This document shows positions 8,707-16,573 of a stretch of DNA of 64,000 bases, piece by piece. Source of the stretch: Sphingobium sp. Ant17 (GTDB lineage: Bacteria > Pseudomonadota > Alphaproteobacteria > Sphingomonadales > Sphingomonadaceae). Location: NCBI RefSeq assembly GCF_000588875.1, contig NZ_JEMV01000002.1:124001-188000 (forward strand), given 5' to 3'. Both the position numbers and the translations under genes were made by a program. Each line of letters begins with the position of its first letter. Within the stretch, counting starts at the first letter, position 1. The notes under the pieces were generated by a model, which was not told the DNA's origin, did not search any database, and saw only the letters and a list, made by a program, of their open reading frames with translations.

Positions 8707-9879
8707 TCAGACCGCCTGCCCCGCCGCCCAGCCGCTGGCCCAGGCCCATTGGAAATTATAGCCGCCGAGCCAGCCGGTAACGTCCACAGCTTCGCCGATG
8801 GCATAAAGGCCGGGCATTTTGTTGGCCTCCATCGTGCGAGAGGACAGGCCAGCGGTCGCGATGCCGCCGACGGTGACTTCGGCCTTGGCATAGCCCTCCG
8901 TCCCGGTCGGGGCGAAGGGCCAGTCGTGGAGGCGGGCGCTCAATTGGCGCAGCGCCTTGTCGGAGAGATTGCCCATTTCGCCTTCAAGCCCGACCCGCTC
9001 AAGCAGCGCGTCGGCGAGCCTTTCGGTCAGCGCCTGCCCTACCACCTTGCGTAAGGAAGCGCGGGGGCGGTCCCGTTTCGCTTGGAGGAGCCAGTCGGCA
9101 TCGAGGTCGGGCAGGAAATCGACCTGAATGGGGGTGCGATGCTGCCAATAGCTGCTGATCTGAAGCATGGCCGGGCCGGACAGGCCGCGATGGGTGAAGA
9201 GCGCCGCCTCGCGAAAGCGGGTCTTGTTCCAGCGCACTTCGACGGGGGCGGAAACGCCCGACAGCGCTTGGAACAGCGCCTCCTCTTCGCCCAGCGTGAA
9301 AGGGACGAGCGCAGGGCGTGGCTGGATGATGGCAAGGCCGAACTGTCGCGCGACATCATAGGCAAAGCCGGTCGCGCCCATTTTGGGGATGGATGGCCCG
9401 CCGGTCGCCAGCACCAAGGCGGGGGCGCGATGGTCGACCGCGCCCAGCTTGACCCGGTAGAGGCCGTCGCCATGGGTGACGTCGCCCACGGGCTGGGCCA
9501 GCGCCATGGTGACACCGCCGATGGCGCATTCCTCTTCCAGCATCGCAACGATCTGCTTGGCCGAACCATCGCAGAATAATTGCCCCAGCGTCTTTTCATG
9601 CCAGGCGATGCCATAGCGGTCGACGAGCGCGATGAAATCCTGCGCGCTATAGCGGCCCAGCGCCGATTTGGCGAAATGGGGGTTGGCGGACAGATAGCGG
9701 TCGGCCGCGGTGTGGATGTTGGTGAAGTTGCACCGGCCACCGCCGGAAATGAGGATTTTCTTGCCCACTTGATCGGCATGATCGACCAGCAGCACCCGCC
9801 TGCCCCGTTGGCCCGCTATCGCCGCGCACATCATCCCCGCCGCGCCTGCGCCCAGGATGATCGCGTCCCAATCCGCCAT
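8707..9879 (-). CDS. BaiN/RdsA (HI0933)-family NAD(P)/FAD-dependent oxidoreductase
   Basis: A 390-residue flavoprotein. It has an N-terminal dinucleotide fold (IILGAGAAGMMCA), the family signature GKKILISGGGRCNFTN at about residues 38-53, a second block VLATGGPSIPKMGATG, and a C-terminal GLYAIGEAVDVTGWLGGYNFQWAWASG that closes the FAD site. Family members are cytosolic; the substrate is unknown for most. The ATG shares one base with the stop of the upstream YaiI gene (TAATG), so the two are probably translated together. Confidence 0.9.
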   Translation of the reverse strand: MADWDAIILGAGAAGMMCAAIAGQRGRRVLLVDHADQVGKKILISGGGRCNFTNIHTAADRYLSANPHFAKSALGRYSAQDFIALVDRYGIAWHEKTLGQLFCDGSAKQIVAMLEEECAIGGVTMALAQPVGDVTHGDGLYRVKLGAVDHRAPALVLATGGPSIPKMGATGFAYDVARQFGLAIIQPRPALVPFTLGEEEALFQALSGVSAPVEVRWNKTRFREAALFTHRGLSGPAMLQISSYWQHRTPIQVDFLPDLDADWLLQAKRDRPRASLRKVVGQALTERLADALLERVGLEGEMGNLSDKALRQLSARLHDWPFAPTGTEGYAKAEVTVGGIATAGLSSRTMEANKMPGLYAIGEAVDVTGWLGGYNFQWAWASGWAAGQAV

Positions 9880-10328
9880 TATCGGCCCCGCTTCAGGCGC
9901 ACCAGCGCCTCGTCCAGCGCCGAGAGAAAGCGCGATCGGTCGGCCTTGCCGAAAGGCGGTGGCCCGCCGATCTGATCGCCGCCCGCGCGCAGATCCGCCA
10001 TGATCGCGCGGGTCGCGATCGCTGCGCCGATGGAACTATGGGTGAAGGGCTTGCCGATGGACGAGATCACCACCGCGCCAGCCTTGAGGCAGCGATCAGC
10101 GAGCAGGATGTCGGCGGTGATGCAGACGGTTCCCGCATCCGCCCGCTCCGCGATCCAGTCATCGGCCGCATCGAAGCCGTCGCTGACCACCACCCGGTCG
10201 AGCAGGTCGTGCGCGGGGATGCGGATCGGGCTGTTGCTGACGATCGTGACCGGCACGGCATGGCGAAAGGCGACCTTGTAGATCTCCTCCTTGACGGGGC
10301 AGGCATCGGCATCGACCAGAATCTTCAT
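9879..10328 (-). CDS. YaiI/YqxD-family (DUF188) protein
   Basis: A 149-residue cytosolic protein that begins MKILVDADACPVKEEIYKVA. The Asp-rich first strand is the hallmark of the YaiI/DUF188 family, a PIN-like nuclease fold. Other conserved blocks are DWIAERADAGTVCITADILLA and RAIMADLRAGG. The biochemical role is not established for the family. It is the first gene of a two-gene unit with the BaiN-like flavoprotein, overlapping by one base. Confidence 0.88.
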   Translation of the reverse strand: MKILVDADACPVKEEIYKVAFRHAVPVTIVSNSPIRIPAHDLLDRVVVSDGFDAADDWIAERADAGTVCITADILLADRCLKAGAVVISSIGKPFTHSSIGAAIATRAIMADLRAGGDQIGGPPPFGKADRSRFLSALDEALVRLKRGR

Positions 10329-10438
10329 GGGGGCGCGATAAGCCGCCGGACGTGGGGAGACAATGGTCGCCGCGCTAATTTCGAAGGACGCTATTCCCCG
10401 CCTTCACCCCGCGACGATCCTGTCCTACATGGGACGGG

Positions 10439-10861
10439 ATGAGCGCTCCCCTGTATAACAAAGACATATTGCGGCTCGCCGCCAGCATCCCGCACCATGC
10501 CCGCCTGCCCGAACCGCAGGCGAGCGTCGAGAAACGGTCGCCGACCTGTGGGTCGCGCATCGTGGTCGATGTGGCGATGGCGGACGGGCGGTTGGCCGAG
10601 ATGGGGCTGGACGTGAAGGCCTGCGCGCTGGGGCAAGCATCGGCGTCGCTGATGGCGGCGCAGGCGATCGGGATGAGCGCGGATGAACTCGCCGAGGCGC
10701 GCGACAAACTGACTGCCTATCTGTCGGGCGCGAGCGAGGATCTGGATTTCTGGCCGGGCTTGGGCGTGTTGGCCCCGGCGCGCGGCTATCCGGCGCGCCA
10801 TGCGTCCATTCGCCTTGGCTTTGAAGCGATAGCCGAAGCCGCGCGGATGGCGGACGCCTGA
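10439..10861 (+). CDS. NifU/IscU-N-like iron-sulfur scaffold protein, third Cys absent
   Basis: A 140-residue protein of the IscU/NifU N-terminal family. LYNKDILRLAASIPHHARL matches the family start. Two of the three cluster-binding Cys are present, in SPTCGSRI (about residue 37) and KACALGQAS (about 63). Where IscU has its third Cys (HCSILAEDA), this protein reads RHASIRLGFEAI, so the Cys is replaced by His or Ala. It may still bind a cluster or zinc, or act outside the main Isc/Suf system. The stop overlaps the start of the antiporter gene (TGATG), suggesting coupled translation. Confidence 0.78.
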   Translation: MSAPLYNKDILRLAASIPHHARLPEPQASVEKRSPTCGSRIVVDVAMADGRLAEMGLDVKACALGQASASLMAAQAIGMSADELAEARDKLTAYLSGASEDLDFWPGLGVLAPARGYPARHASIRLGFEAIAEAARMADA

Positions 10862-12675
10862 TGCAGATTATGCCTGCCCCCCTGCCCATTCCGGTCAGCG
10901 CCACCGACATGCTGTTGTCGGAAGGCGTCATCCTGCTGGGGGCCGCCGTATTATTCGTCCTGCTGTTTCGCCGGTTCGGACTGGGTGCGGTGCTGGGCTA
11001 TCTGGTCGCGGGCGCGGTGGTCGGGCCGCAGGGGCTGGGGCTGGTCGGCGGCGGCGAATCGAAACTGGCGATTGCCGAAATCGGTATCGTGCTGCTGCTG
11101 TTCCTCGTCGGGCTCGAACTTAATCCGGCGCGGCTGTGGCGGTTGAAGCGCGACATCTTCGCGCTGGGCCTGGCGCAGGTGGTGCTGTGCGGTTGCGTGC
11201 TGACGGCGATCATCTTCTATTTCACCGGCTTTACCTGGGGCGCGGCCATTGCGCTGGGCTTGCCGCTGGCGCTGTCGTCCACGGCGCAGGTGCTGCCGGG
11301 GCTTAAGTCCAGCGGCCGGATCAACTCGCCCTTTGGCGAGAAGGCCTTTTCGATCCTGTTGTTCCAGGATCTGTCGATCGTGCCGCTGATCACGATCATC
11401 GCCGCCCTGTCGCGCAACCCGGCCGATGCCGCCGGGCCGCCGGGATGGGTGCTGGCGGGCTATACGGTCGCGGCGATTGCGGGCCTCGTGCTGGCGGGGC
11501 GGTTCATCCTGCGGCCGTTGCTGGGACTGGTCGGGCGTCTGGGCGAGCGCGAATTGTTCGTGGTGGTCGGGCTGTTCACCGTACTCGCGGCGGCGGCTTT
11601 GATGCACAGCCTGCACCTCTCGACTGCGCTCGGCGCGTTCGTCGCGGGCGTGATGCTGGCCGATTCGCCCTATCGGCACGAGATAGAGGCCGATGTCGAA
11701 CCCTTCCGCTCGATCCTGCTCGGCCTTTTCTTCCTGGCGGTCGGCATGGTGCTGGACCTCAAGACCGTAGCGGCCAATCCGGTGTTCGTCATCGGCATGG
11801 CGTTGATTCTGGTCGCGACCAAGGCAGCGATCATCACCGGCCTCGCCCGGCTGTTCGGCATGGATTGGCGACCGGCACTGGGTGCGGGGCTGCTGCTGTC
11901 GCAAGGGGGCGAATTCGGTTTCGTCCTGTTCGCGCAGGCGCAGGGCGCGATGCTGATCGCGCCCGCAGCGTCCAGCCTGTTCAGCGCGATCGTCACCTTC
12001 TCCATGGCGACGACGCCGTTCCTGATGCTGTTCGCCCGCCGGTTCGAATTTGCCGCGCCACGGGACGGCGCGGACCTGCCCGGGCCCGACGGCGCGCCGC
12101 GTGGCACCGCCATCATCGTGGGCTATGGCCGATTCGGGCAGACGGTCGCGCAGATGCTGATCGGCCATGGCTTTGCTGTCGTGTCGATCGACAAGAAGCC
12201 CGCGCAGATCGAAGTGTCGCAGCGGTTCGACACGAAGGTCTATTATGGCGATGGCACGCGCATCGACCTGCTGCACCGCGCGGGGGCGGACGAGGCGCGG
12301 CTGATCGCTTTCTGCATCGACGATCCTTCGCTCGACAATCGCGCGCTCCAGCCGATCGCCGAGGCCTTTCCGCAGGCCGCGCTGATGGTGCGCGCCTTCG
12401 ACCGCAAGCAATTGCTGGCGCTTCGGAATATGGACCTGGCCGGGGTCGTGCGCGAAGTCTATGAATCGGCGATCTGCATGGGGGTGCAGGCGATGCAGGC
12501 GCTGGGCGTGCCGGCCGAGGAAGTCGAAGAGGTCGAGCGGCAATATCGCGCCAATGACGAGCAGAGGCTGGCGCTGCAGATCGAGCATGGCGACCTGATC
12601 TCCGGCAAAGACCTGATCTACCGGCCCGGAAAGGGCATGCGGCTGCTGACGCGCGGCGATGGAGAAAAGACATGA
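10861..12675 (+). CDS. CPA2-family monovalent cation:proton antiporter (KefB/KefC-like)
   Basis: A 604-residue inner-membrane protein. About 380 residues of Na/H-exchanger membrane domain (helices start ILLGAAVLFVLLF; conserved LFLVGLELNPARLW and LSSTAQVLPGL; FQDLSIVPL) are followed by a TrkA-N nucleotide-binding domain starting IIVGYGRFGQTV at about residue 417. Expected role is K+/H+ or Na+/H+ exchange with cytosolic ligand control. It overlaps the scaffold gene before it and DUF423 after it (ATGA), so the three are probably one operon. A second CPA2 antiporter at 29439 has a distinct sequence. Confidence 0.92.
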   Translation: MQIMPAPLPIPVSATDMLLSEGVILLGAAVLFVLLFRRFGLGAVLGYLVAGAVVGPQGLGLVGGGESKLAIAEIGIVLLLFLVGLELNPARLWRLKRDIFALGLAQVVLCGCVLTAIIFYFTGFTWGAAIALGLPLALSSTAQVLPGLKSSGRINSPFGEKAFSILLFQDLSIVPLITIIAALSRNPADAAGPPGWVLAGYTVAAIAGLVLAGRFILRPLLGLVGRLGERELFVVVGLFTVLAAAALMHSLHLSTALGAFVAGVMLADSPYRHEIEADVEPFRSILLGLFFLAVGMVLDLKTVAANPVFVIGMALILVATKAAIITGLARLFGMDWRPALGAGLLLSQGGEFGFVLFAQAQGAMLIAPAASSLFSAIVTFSMATTPFLMLFARRFEFAAPRDGADLPGPDGAPRGTAIIVGYGRFGQTVAQMLIGHGFAVVSIDKKPAQIEVSQRFDTKVYYGDGTRIDLLHRAGADEARLIAFCIDDPSLDNRALQPIAEAFPQAALMVRAFDRKQLLALRNMDLAGVVREVYESAICMGVQAMQALGVPAEEVEEVERQYRANDEQRLALQIEHGDLISGKDLIYRPGKGMRLLTRGDGEKT

Positions 12676-12998
12676 TTGCTGTGCTGGCGGCCCTGTCCGC
12701 TGCGATCGCCATCGGCGCGGGGGCGTTCGGCGCGCATGGGGTGAGCGATCCCAAGGCGGTGGAGTGGCTGCGCACTGGCGGCGTCTATCAATTGATCCAT
12801 GCCGTCGCGGCGATCACCATCATGGGCGTGGCGCGCGGCGCGGCGGTGGTGCTGCTGATCGGCGCGGCGATTTTCGCGCTGACCCTCTATGCCATGGCGC
12901 TGGGCGCGCCCCGCTGGCTGGGGGCGATTACGCCGATCGGCGGGGTGCTGATGATCGGTGGCTGGCTGTGGGCGGCATGGCAGTTCGGGCAGCGCTGA
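12672..12998 (+). CDS. DUF423 (YgdD-type) small membrane protein
   Basis: A 108-residue hydrophobic protein with three to four membrane helices and the family pattern GAGAFGAHGV near the N terminus, then a His in YQLIHAVAAI and GGVLMIGGWL near the end. The family is a conserved inner-membrane protein of unknown function. The start overlaps the antiporter stop by four bases (ATGA), tying it to the same transcript. Confidence 0.88.
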   Translation: MIAVLAALSAAIAIGAGAFGAHGVSDPKAVEWLRTGGVYQLIHAVAAITIMGVARGAAVVLLIGAAIFALTLYAMALGAPRWLGAITPIGGVLMIGGWLWAAWQFGQR

Positions 12999-13043
12999 CA
13001 GCCTGCCCTTGCCCCCGGCCCCGGCCCGGCCTAGATTGACCCG

Positions 13044-13511
13044 ATGGCCGACCATAAACATCATCATCATGAGCCGACCGGCACCAAATTGGCCGATGCC
13101 GCGCGCCGCACGTTGGAAGCCCAGAGCGAACAATGGACGCCGATGCGCGCCGCGATCTTCGACGCGCTGACGGCCGAGGAAAAGCCCGCATCCGCCTATG
13201 ACATCGCCGATACGGTGTCGCAGGCGCGGGGCAAGCGGGTGGCGCCCAACAGCGTCTATCGCATCCTCGACCTGTTCGTGACGAACAATATCGCGATGCG
13301 GGTGGAGAGCGCCAATGCCTATATCGCCAACGCGCATCCTGGCTGTCACCACGACTGCATCTTCCTGGTGTGCCGCAATTGCAAGCAGGCGACCCATGTC
13401 GATGATGACAAGGTGACCAACGAAGTCCGTGCCGTCGCCGAGCAGGAAGGCTTCAAGCCCGAACGGCCGGTGATCGAAATATTGGGCACCTGTGCGAAAT
13501 GCGCGGCGTGA
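13044..13511 (+). CDS. zur: Fur-family transcriptional repressor, Zur-like
   Basis: A 155-residue regulator with a winged-helix DNA-binding half ([30 protein letters not shown]) and a metal-binding dimerisation half. Two CxxC pairs (CRNC, CAKC) should hold the structural zinc. The pattern [17 protein letters not shown] and [11 protein letters not shown] matches Zur better than Fur, so zinc uptake repression is the likely role. The N terminus HKHHHHE is His-rich. It lies 45 bases after DUF423. A separate Fur paralogue is at 46487. The Zur assignment is by pattern only. Confidence 0.82.
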   Translation: MADHKHHHHEPTGTKLADAARRTLEAQSEQWTPMRAAIFDALTAEEKPASAYDIADTVSQARGKRVAPNSVYRILDLFVTNNIAMRVESANAYIANAHPGCHHDCIFLVCRNCKQATHVDDDKVTNEVRAVAEQEGFKPERPVIEILGTCAKCAA

Positions 13512-13560
13512 CCGACGCATCGCGCCGCCTGCCCCACCGCCCCAGCGCCTACACGAGTCT

Positions 13561-15496
13561 ATGCCTTTCATGAATGATCGCCCGCAAACGCCGTTGCTCG
13601 ACCAGGTCATCTGGCCATCCGACCTGCGCACCCTCAAGCCCGACCAGTTGCCGCAGCTGGCCGACGAGTTGCGGCAGGAGGTGATTTCTGCCGTGGGCGT
13701 GACGGGCGGCCATCTGGGGTCGGGCCTGGGCGTCGTGGAACTGACCACCGCCATCCATTATGTGTTCGACACGCCGCGCGACAAGCTGGTGTGGGATGTC
13801 GGCCACCAATGCTATCCGCACAAGATCCTGACTGGACGGCGCGACCGCATCCGCACCTTGCGTCAGGGCGGCGGGCTGTCGGGCTTCACCAAGCGCACCG
13901 AATCCGACTATGATCCGTTTGGCGCGGCGCATAGCTCGACCTCGATCAGCGCGGCGCTGGGCTTTGCCATCGCCAACCAGATGCAGGACCGGCCGGGCAA
14001 GGGCATCGCCGTAATCGGCGACGGCGCGATGTCGGCGGGCATGGCCTATGAAGCGATGAACAATGCGCAGGCGGCGGGCAATCGGCTGGTCGTCATCCTC
14101 AACGACAATGACATGTCGATCGCGCCGCCGGTGGGCGGCCTGTCTGGCTATCTGGCGCGGCTGGTGACGAGCCGCGAGTTTTTTGGGGCTGCGCGACCTG
14201 GCCAAGAAACTGGCGCGCAAGCTGCCCCGACCGCTGCATAATGCGGCGCGCAAGACCGATGAGTTCGCGCGTGGCATGGCGATGGGCGGCACCTTGTTCG
14301 AGGAACTGGGCTTCTATTATGTCGGGCCGGTCGATGGCCATAATCTGGACCAGTTGATCCCCGTGCTGGAAAATGTGCGCGATGCGGCCGAGGGGCCGTG
14401 CCTGGTCCATGTCGTGACGAAAAAGGGCAAGGGCTATGCCCCGGCCGAAGCCGCCGCCGACAAATATCATGGCGTGCAGAAATTCGACGTGGTGACGGGC
14501 ACGCAGGCGAAGGCCCCGCCCGGCCCGCCAAGCTATACAAATGTCTTTGCCCAGGCGCTGATCGCCGAGGCGCAGCGCGACCCGAAGCTGTGCGCGATCA
14601 CGGCGGCGATGCCGTCGGGCACGGGGCTCGACAAATTCGCCCTCGCCTTCCCCGATCGCATCTTCGACGTGGGTATTGCCGAGCAGCATGCGGTGACATT
14701 CGCGGCGGGCCTGGCGGCGGAGGGGATGCGGCCCTTCTGCGCCATTTATTCGACCTTCCTGCAGCGCGCCTATGATCAGGTCGTGCATGATGTCGCGATC
14801 CAGAATCTGCCGGTGCGCTTTGCGATCGACCGGGCCGGGCTGGTCGGCGCGGATGGATCGACCCATGCGGGCAGTTTCGATGTCACCTATCTCGCCACTT
14901 TGCCCAATATGGTGGTGATGGCGGCGGCGGACGAGGCGGAACTGGTGCATATGACGCACACCGCCGCGATGCATGATAGCGGGCCGATCGCGCTACGCTA
15001 TCCGCGCGGCAACGGCACCGGGGTGGCGATGCCCGAAACGCCCGAACGGCTGGCGATCGGCAAGGGCCGGATCATGCGCGAAGGGCGGCAGGTCGCGATC
15101 CTCTCGCTCGGCACGCGGTTGGAAGAAGCGCTCAAGGCCGCAGAGGTGTTGGAGGCCAGGGGCTTGTCCACCACCGTCGCCGATCTGCGCTTCGCCAAGC
15201 CACTCGACGAAGCGATGATCCGTCGGTTGCTGGCCACCCATGAGGTCGCCGTGACGATCGAGGAAGGCGCGATCGGCGGCCTGGGCGCGCATGTGCTGAC
15301 GCTGGCGAGCGACCTGGGGCTGACCGATGCGGGGCTGAAAATCCGCACCCTGCGCCTGCCGGATATTTTCCAGGATCAGGACAAGCCTGAAAAACAATAT
15401 GCCGATGCGCGGCTGGATGCCGATGCGATCATCGACACGGTGCTGACCGCGCTGCGCCATAATAGCGCGGGGATTGGCACGGAAGCGCGGGCTTAG
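13561..15496 (+). CDS. dxs: 1-deoxy-D-xylulose-5-phosphate synthase, frameshifted as read
   Basis: Thiamine-diphosphate enzyme that joins pyruvate and glyceraldehyde 3-phosphate in the first step of the MEP isoprenoid pathway. The N-terminal part (13561 to ~14184) has [28 protein letters not shown] and the [17 protein letters not shown]hDP/Mg block. The second part (from 14183) has [31 protein letters not shown] and the transketolase C-terminal domain. The two parts lie in different frames. A T6 run at 14179-14184 followed by GGGG reads in frame as EFLGLRDL if one T is removed. The enzyme is normally essential, so a sequence error is likely. ATG starts are at 13561 and 13570. Confidence 0.93.
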
Positions 15497-15510
15497 TGTG
15501 ATGAGCAGTG

Positions 15511-15590
15511 GTGGGGTATCGCCCTAGCGAGGGCGGGACACCCCTCCGTCAGGGCTGCGCCCTGCCACCTCCCCTGCCAGGGGAGGATCT
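15511..15590. repeat. Intergenic palindromic repeat with three hairpins
   Basis: Three short inverted repeats in a row: GCCCT/AGGGC, CAGGGC/GCCCTG and TCCCCT/AGGGGA. This layout is typical of dispersed sphingomonad intergenic repeats. It lies between the dxs stop and a terminator. Confidence 0.7.
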
Positions 15591-15611
15591 AGGAAGAGTG
15601 ACGCAGATAGG

Positions 15612-15639
15612 AAAAAGGGGCCGATCGGCCCCTTTTTTT
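15612..15639. terminator. Bidirectional rho-independent terminator
   Basis: A perfect hairpin of AAAAAGGGGCCGAT and its complement ends in a T7 run on the plus strand and, read the other way, a T5 run. It sits between the convergent dxs and lipoprotein genes and serves both. Confidence 0.93.
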
Positions 15640-15644
15640 GTCGC

Positions 15645-16064
15645 TTACGGCTGCGGGGTGGGCGTTACGGCCCTGGCGTCCTGGCCGTCGCCTTCGGGGG
15701 CGGCGATGATGTCGCGGGTGGTGGCGCCCTTCTCCACGACTTCAGTGGCCGGATCGCCCGCCGAGGAGCGGATGCCGGGGGCCGCGTTGGCGCGACCGGC
15801 GGCGTTCAGGGTCGCGGTTTCGGTGGCGCTACGCTGGGCCGGGCCGCCGAACATGGCGTCCATCGCAGCCTTGCCCGAATCGACCGAAGCGGCCGACGGG
15901 GAGCCGGGCGCGGGCGGAACGAGCGCGAAATCGGGCGGGACGACCAGAGGGGCCTGGCGCGAGACGGCGAATTCGTCGGGGCGCTGGCGATTATACAGGC
16001 CGCCGCCGCCGCCACAGGCGGACAGGGTGGTGAGCAGACCGGCGGCGAGGATCAATTTACGCAT
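15645..16064 (-). CDS. DUF3035-type small lipoprotein
   Basis: A 139-residue protein with a lipoprotein signal ending in the lipobox LSAC (Cys near residue 17), then a Gly run and a low-complexity Pro/Ala-rich region with RPDEFAVSRQAPLVVPPDF, the block seen in DUF3035 proteins. It is likely anchored in the envelope; the function is not known. The ATG at 16064 shares a base with the lspA stop (TAATG), so it is the last gene of the ileS-lspA unit. LspA upstream would process its own neighbour's signal peptide. Confidence 0.85.
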   Translation of the reverse strand: MRKLILAAGLLTTLSACGGGGGLYNRQRPDEFAVSRQAPLVVPPDFALVPPAPGSPSAASVDSGKAAMDAMFGGPAQRSATETATLNAAGRANAAPGIRSSAGDPATEVVEKGATTRDIIAAPEGDGQDARAVTPTPQP

Positions 16065-16573
16065 TACTTCAAAGTCTCCGTCTTTGCGTCCTTGTCGCGC
16101 AGCAGCAACGCCCGCGCAAGCAGGATCAGCACCCCGATGGTGATGGCCGCATCGGCCAGGTTGAAAATCAGGAAGGGCCGCCACTCACCAAAATGTAGAT
16201 CGGCATAATCAATAACATAGCCGAGCCGCATCCGGTCGACGATGTTGCCGATCGCACCACCCAGCACCAGCCCCAGCGCAGCGACATCCTGCCGCGCCTT
16301 TTCGCGCCACATCCATACGGCAACGAACCCCGCGATCAGGATGGTCATGCCCACGAGCGCCCAGCGCATCAGGTCGGTATCGGCGTGGAAGAAGCCCATC
16401 GAGACACCGCGATTTTCCAGCCAGCGCAGGCGGAAGATCGGCAGGATTTCGATGCCGATATCCGCGCGGCTTTTCAGCGCCAGCGGATAGGTGACGGTAT
16501 ATTTGATGAGCTGGTCGAGCGCGAGCGTCACGATCGCCACGGTCAGGCCCAGCGGGCGGTGGTTGACGCTCAT
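16064..16573 (-). CDS. lspA: Lipoprotein signal peptidase (signal peptidase II)
   Basis: A 169-residue inner-membrane aspartic peptidase with four helices. It removes signal peptides from prolipoproteins. The two catalytic Asp blocks are GNIVDRM and FNLADAAI, and WLENRGVSMG is the family's third block. The ATG at 16573 overlaps the ileS stop by four bases (ATGA); longer in-frame starts run into ileS coding sequence in another frame and are rejected. Confidence 0.96.
   Translation of the reverse strand: MSVNHRPLGLTVAIVTLALDQLIKYTVTYPLALKSRADIGIEILPIFRLRWLENRGVSMGFFHADTDLMRWALVGMTILIAGFVAVWMWREKARQDVAALGLVLGGAIGNIVDRMRLGYVIDYADLHFGEWRPFLIFNLADAAITIGVLILLARALLLRDKDAKTETLK

Noticed and set aside
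8696..8720. GGCGGTC/GACCGCC hairpin between prpE and the flavoprotein gene as a terminator
   Set aside because: The stem is short, and no T run follows on either strand.
10951..12588. 545-residue open frame on the minus strand
   Set aside because: Antisense to the first antiporter; Gln/Arg/His-rich mirror frame.
14179..14188. Programmed ribosomal frameshift in dxs
   Set aside because: No such mechanism is known to me for dxs, and several nearby genes show similar unprogrammed indels.
15511..15590. Closely spaced short inverted repeats that could suggest a CRISPR array
   Set aside because: The repeats differ from each other, there are no regular spacers, and no cas genes are present.
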